Positions 59,491 to 64,000 of a stretch of DNA of 64,000 bases are shown here, one piece after another. The stretch comes from Rotaria sp. Silwood1 (lineage: Eukaryota > Rotifera > Eurotatoria > Philodinida > Philodinidae). The DNA lies in assembly GCA_905250075.1 (NCBI GenBank), contig CAJNOP010000076.1:310001-374000 (forward strand), given 5' to 3'. Both the position numbers and the translations under genes were made by a program. How positions within the stretch are numbered: the stretch's first letter is position 1; each line of letters starts with the position of its first letter. Under the pieces are notes generated by a model. It was not told the origin of the DNA. It worked only from the letters and a program-made list of their open reading frames with translations, and searched no databases.

Positions 59491-61423
59491 ATTAACTGTG
59501 TCACATATATATGATAATGTTCTTTTTCTTTTGTGTATTCTATTTTTATATTTCTTTGTAAAAGATATTTTTTGTGCAGATATAATTAGATTTCAATAGG
59601 ATTTATCAGATAATGTATTATTTCTTTCATTTACTATTAAAAATAAATTTTGTCATATATATTATTTAAAACGTTCGATAAGAATTTTCAATTAATGTTG
59701 GTTAAGAGCGGATACAGCAGAATAAATGAACCTTTCAATATCTCTACTATTTCTTACCGTTTTAGACTGAGCTTTTTTCCAAAAAAATGCAGCATGATAT
59801 TGTCTACAAAACCAAAGGAAGACTTCTGCTAAAAATATAGAGGCCGAAAATGTATTGCTAACAATATAAAATTTTCAAAACATATTTCATAGTTCCGCTG
59901 ACAATTTAAAAAAAATCTCTATAACTCTTCCATTGACTACAACATTATTAAATACACAAAACAAAAGATAATATTGTTATGACTTTAAAAAACTTTCTTT
60001 TGATTCGAAAAAGTGTCCCTGTCTGATTCTCTTCGCTCATCATCAACTATTTTTTTTTAATTGTAATTATATTTCTACGGAGCCTTCTCAATCATCAATT
60101 TTTGTTCACATTTTTTCTTCAACGTTCGGTACTGCTTCATGATCATATACAAAGAAGTATACATAAGAACGGTGCAAATTTCTTTTGCAATAACAACCAT
60201 CGACATCTGCCATTATTAAAAACTTTATGAGAGGAAGTCGTTGGGTTTGCAACAAGTATTACCGAATATCTGTTTTTACATTAATTATTTATGTTTGAAA
60301 TATGATTGCTTATTCATTTGTTAAAAATTTATTCAACACAATTACATACATGACCCATGGGTGAGCCACTTTTTAAGAAAAAAGTATGAATTAGATCGTT
60401 TTTTTTTGTTTCTTTTGGATAATAAACATTTACTAAGATACTTCAAAGCACTATTTCAAGCACAATGAAGTATGCGCGAACAAATGCTATATACGAAGAA
60501 TAATATCATAATAAAAACTATTGAGAAGTATATTCTCTAAATACAAGATTCATACTAAGCAATTTTTCTGTTGTAGTTTTAACCTTGTCAAAAGTAAAAA
60601 GTATTTAGGCATAATTCAGCAAAACTAGAAAGTGCACATTAAATGTTTTACCTAAAATAAATCATTTGTTCGAAAGCACAAAGTTTGTGTTACAAAGACA
60701 TGTTTTTCCTTAAAACTGAAACAAAGCAACGGATGTACATATTGCACCAAAGACATTTATTAGGAAAATTATTAAGTGATCTATTCAAGTTCTACAGAAT
60801 GTGCATTAAAGCTTTTACATATTTCAATACCAGGACACAAGACATACGCAAAAGAAAGTCAATTCTACGTTTGGAATTTGTTAGCAGTACATTATTCTGA
60901 ATACTCACTGAACAATTTTTTTTTACTTTTACCTTTTTAGTCAATTCTTCTCTATAGTTTTTGTAGATTATTTCATGTTACAAACATTAGAAAAAAATTC
61001 AATTCGAAATGTTACGAAGTGGCAGAAATATTGAGAGGTTCATTTAAATTGAAAAATTATTCAGCATGATCTTAGGAAGTTTCATTATTGATTTGTTTCA
61101 TACTAAAATCATCTATTTCAAATTTTCATTATTATTGAATCTTTTAATGGTTCTTTTTATGATTCGAAAATAATAAAATTTTAAGAATAGTACTCAAGTA
61201 TAAAATGATAGTCTGATTTTACAATAGTTTTATACATCTATAAAAGATACTTGAGATTCAACCATCTTTAGAAAAAAAAAATGAAACATAAAATAAAAGT
61301 CCAGCGAACCTTATAATAAAACTTTCATGGTAGAAACAGATATCTTTACAACATCGACTATAAATTAAAGTATATTTATAACGAAAAGATTTCACCATTA
61401 CTCTTACAAAAAAGAAAATCTTC
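59491..61423. other. Intergenic, no gene seen
   Basis: This 1.9 kb stretch lies between FANCI and the aminopeptidase homologue. The short open frames are Lys/Phe-rich chance frames. It must contain the FANCI 3' end and the promoter of the next gene. Confidence 0.45.
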
Positions 61424-64000
61424 ATGGAGAGCAATAAAGATGATGTGATCTTACTTGAACAAATTTATCAACAACGATCATTCCTACACAAAAAAATTAG
61501 TTTAACATTACCTATATGTGCTTTATTGATTGTGGTTTTTGTTTTATCGGCATTCATTGTTTCAATATTTTCATTGTATTGGACTCAAAATACTGTATGT
61601 TTTGTAAGTAATAATGAAGCAATTAAACCAGACCAACCTAAATCAAGACCAGTTTATTATTCTCGACCAAAACGTAGTTTAACATCAAGAAAAGCTGATA
61701 TTCCATGTTTCAATTTTGATTGTTGTCGTACATCTCTTAATCCTAATGCTCCGTGGAATCAAAGTCGACTACCGACAAATGTTTATCCTATTGATTATCA
61801 GTTGACATTAGAATTATTTGAATTAAATGAAGCACATGATGAATATAGTGGTACAGTTGATATTGTTCTTGAAGTTCGGTCAGCAACAAATGATATAATT
61901 CTTCATGGTGATTTACTCCTTTCCAATGTTACTGTAACTCAACGTGCAAGTCCGAACAATATTCCATTGGTTGTTGATTGTGCTGTACCATTTCCTAATA
62001 CTCAAACACTGATTATACATTTGGGAGAACAACTACGAGTTGGTTTTACATATGATCTTCGTATTTCATTCTTTCGAGCATTAAGTGTTCATGGAACTGG
62101 AATATTTGAAAATCAATTTAATAAAGACCCATATGGAATAGAGTAAATAAAACGAAAATAATTTAAAAAAAAAACAAATTATAATTTTGTTTTTCTTGAT
62201 TTGTCACTTATTAATTCTAGAACATCTCGAATAATATTAACGCATCTGAAACCAGTACATGCTCGAGAAGCATTTCCATGTTTTGATGAACCAGGTTTTA
62301 AAGCCAAATTTCAATTAACAGTAATGCATGAGAATAATACTAAAGCTTTGAGTAATTGGGATGAAGAGGTAAGAAAATAAGAAAATATATTTTTCATCTA
62401 ATCTGAAATTAATTTATTAGGAAAGTTTTGAGATTCAGAATACGATTTATACTGAATTTCAAACAGTACCACCAATACCAACTGCATCAATAGCTTTTGC
62501 AATATTTTATATTGATGATTTTGATAAGAGAACAGCAATAGCAACACATCCAATCACTAATCGAAAGATTGAGGTATGTTTCATTAAAAAAAATTTTTAT
62601 TTAGTAAAATCCATCTCTGTTTTTTGCTTTGTTCAATTAATAGATTAATTTATGGGCACGAAAACCATTTTTTACGAATGATAATGGAATCTATGTTGAT
62701 GGACCGCTCAATATGATTCAACGAACTCTTACTGCTTTTTTAAATATTTTTCAAGAAGTACAAACTCCTATTGTACCAAAACAAATAGGTTTAACTAACT
62801 ATTACTGATTCTAATGATTTATCATTTAAATTCAAATCTAATTTAGATATTCTTGCCGTACCTGAATATCCATCTGATGCAGTATCACATTGGGGTCTCA
62901 TAATATTTTCTGAACGTAGTCTTCTTCATAATCCAGAAACAACATCTGAAGCTGAACATCAAAACATTGCTTTAGCAGTTGCTAAACAAATAGCTGAACA
63001 AGTTTGTTTTTTGTTTAAATCTCATTTATTTTCAAGATTATTGTTTGTTATTTTTGTAAGTGGTATGGTAATTTCATTTCATTTCGATGGTGGACAGATT
63101 TATGGCTACAAGAAGCAATTTCTAATTATATGAAATATCATGCAGTTGATATAGCTTATCCTGAATGGAATATTGTATGTTTTAAATGTAAAACTAGAAA
63201 AAAAAATTTTTATATTCTTTATTTAGCATGATCAATTTTATACTGGAGAACTTTTACCGACTATGTTTGACGATTCTTTGAGTACATCACATCCAATACT
63301 CAAACCAGTTAATAGTCCAGCACAAATTAATGAATTATTTGATAGTATTGAAACAACAAAAGCAACAGCAATTTTAAAAATGGCTGACTATTATACGGAT
63401 AAAACTACGGGTTTTACGAACACGACGTTAGTTAATATTGTGGTAAGTTAGTCACGGTAGTTTGATAAGATCATTAACAGGAAAAAAATGTTAAATGCAA
63501 TATTTTATCCAGTACAGAGATGGAGGGAGCGATGCCTCTCCGAAAATCGAGTTGCTCCTGTCAGAGTTTGTTGTCATTGTACCACATATAGGGATGTATA
63601 ATTTCATTTTACTGACCACTGATGTCATCGACTCAATGTAGTTCGTACACGCCGGCATTAATGTTCACTGCAACATTGAAATACACTGCTACAAAAGGCA
63701 TATTTTGATAGAGTTAGTGTCTCTATGTTGCAGAAAACGCATCAGTAGTCATTATTTACATCAACATTGCACATCCCGAGTCACATACTATGCGTCTTTG
63801 TTTCCAAAATGATGTGTTTACCATATTGAAATTTTAAATAGCTCCTCCAAAAGAGAAAATCGGAATAAAGCACTGATTAAATGAATGATAAATCTATTTT
63901 GAAGCAAATTGAATTAAAAATTTCGGATTATTCAAATATTCAATTACTATTTTTATTTATCATTTTAGCATTATATTATAAAAGAAATTATGACTATTTG
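61424..64000 (+). CDS. M1-family aminopeptidase homologue lacking catalytic motifs (partial, runs off the window)
   Basis: Eight exons are seen: 61424-62142, 62221-62368, 62421-62573, 62644-62788, 62847-63001, 63061-63174, 63227-63442 and 63969-64000 (cut by the window end). A type II layout is clear: short cytoplasmic tail, membrane helix at about residues 27-52 (PICALLIVVFVLSAFIVSIF), then an ectodomain. The M1 family is shown by RLPTNVYPIDYQLTLEL, HAREAFPCFDEPGFKAKFQL, FRWWTDLWLQEAISNYM and SSHP-type STSHPILKPVNSPAQINELF. The exopeptidase motif GAMENWG is replaced by SDAVSHWG (about 398-405). The zinc site HEXXHxW is VAKQIAEQW, so H, E and H become K435, Q436 and E439. The third zinc ligand, E458, remains at the canonical spacing. 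It is therefore probably a catalytically dead member acting as a receptor or scaffold. Confidence 0.88.

Overview
The window looks like a piece of an animal genome, most probably a bdelloid rotifer. It is A+T-rich and gene models split into many exons with 45-90 bp GT-AG introns. It carries long tracts of TGTGGG-type repeat, the telomeric hexamer I recall for bdelloids. It also holds a membrane NHL-repeat gene, Penelope-like and small DNA-transposon remnants, and a partly decayed duplicated gene block. The assignment is an inference; no rRNA or mitochondrial marker is present.

Layout. 1-599 (+) holds the 3' part of an unrecognised gene. 823-3707 (+) is a TBC-domain Rab GAP. 5395-6113 (-) is a SOUL/HEBP2-type heme-binding protein. 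6812-11261 (-) is a complete RANBP9/10 orthologue (GID/CTLH complex subunit). 11597-12142 (+) is an intact DUF3605-like gene, followed at 12340-14180 by a gutted FANCI copy fused to a RANBP9 fragment. 14.8-17.6 kb (-) is a dead Penelope-like retroelement. 17.6-28 kb is gene-poor, with one small membrane protein, a 192 bp hAT-type MITE and a large inverted TGTGGG/CCCACA tract. 28.1-29.5 kb (-) is an array of eight related mini-exons, one broken by a TTAA-flanked piggyBac-type MITE. 29.66-30.09 kb is a telomere-like repeat enclosing a hairpin. 31.5-32.0 kb (-) is an orphan ORF. 35.1-37.1 kb (-) is a ten-exon gene for an unrecognised nuclear-type protein. 39.3-39.9 kb (-) is a small protein with a likely mitochondrial presequence. 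40.76-41.2 kb is a second inverted telomere-like tract sharing an exact 34 bp core with the one at 30.0 kb. 43.8-47.4 kb (+) is a type II membrane protein with a Thr-rich stalk and NHL repeats, cut off before a 100 bp run of N (47992-48091). 48.4-49.5 kb (-) holds fragments of unknown genes. 49.8-50.35 kb is a dead DUF3605 copy. 50404-59490 (+) is a full 28-exon FANCI gene. 61424 to the window end (+) is an M1 aminopeptidase homologue that has lost its zinc and exopeptidase motifs.

The main biological points are three. First, the DUF3605-FANCI block occurs twice in the same orientation about 38 kb apart, and each copy has kept the gene the other lost. Second, a family of inverted G-strand/C-strand telomere-like tracts, fresh to decayed, runs from 25.7 to 49.2 kb; at least two members share an identical non-repeat core. 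Third, duplicated mini-exons use GC-AG splice sites and carry a datable transposon insertion. FANCI is part of interstrand-crosslink repair, so its duplication, partial loss and retention in what is probably a desiccation-tolerant lineage is of interest.
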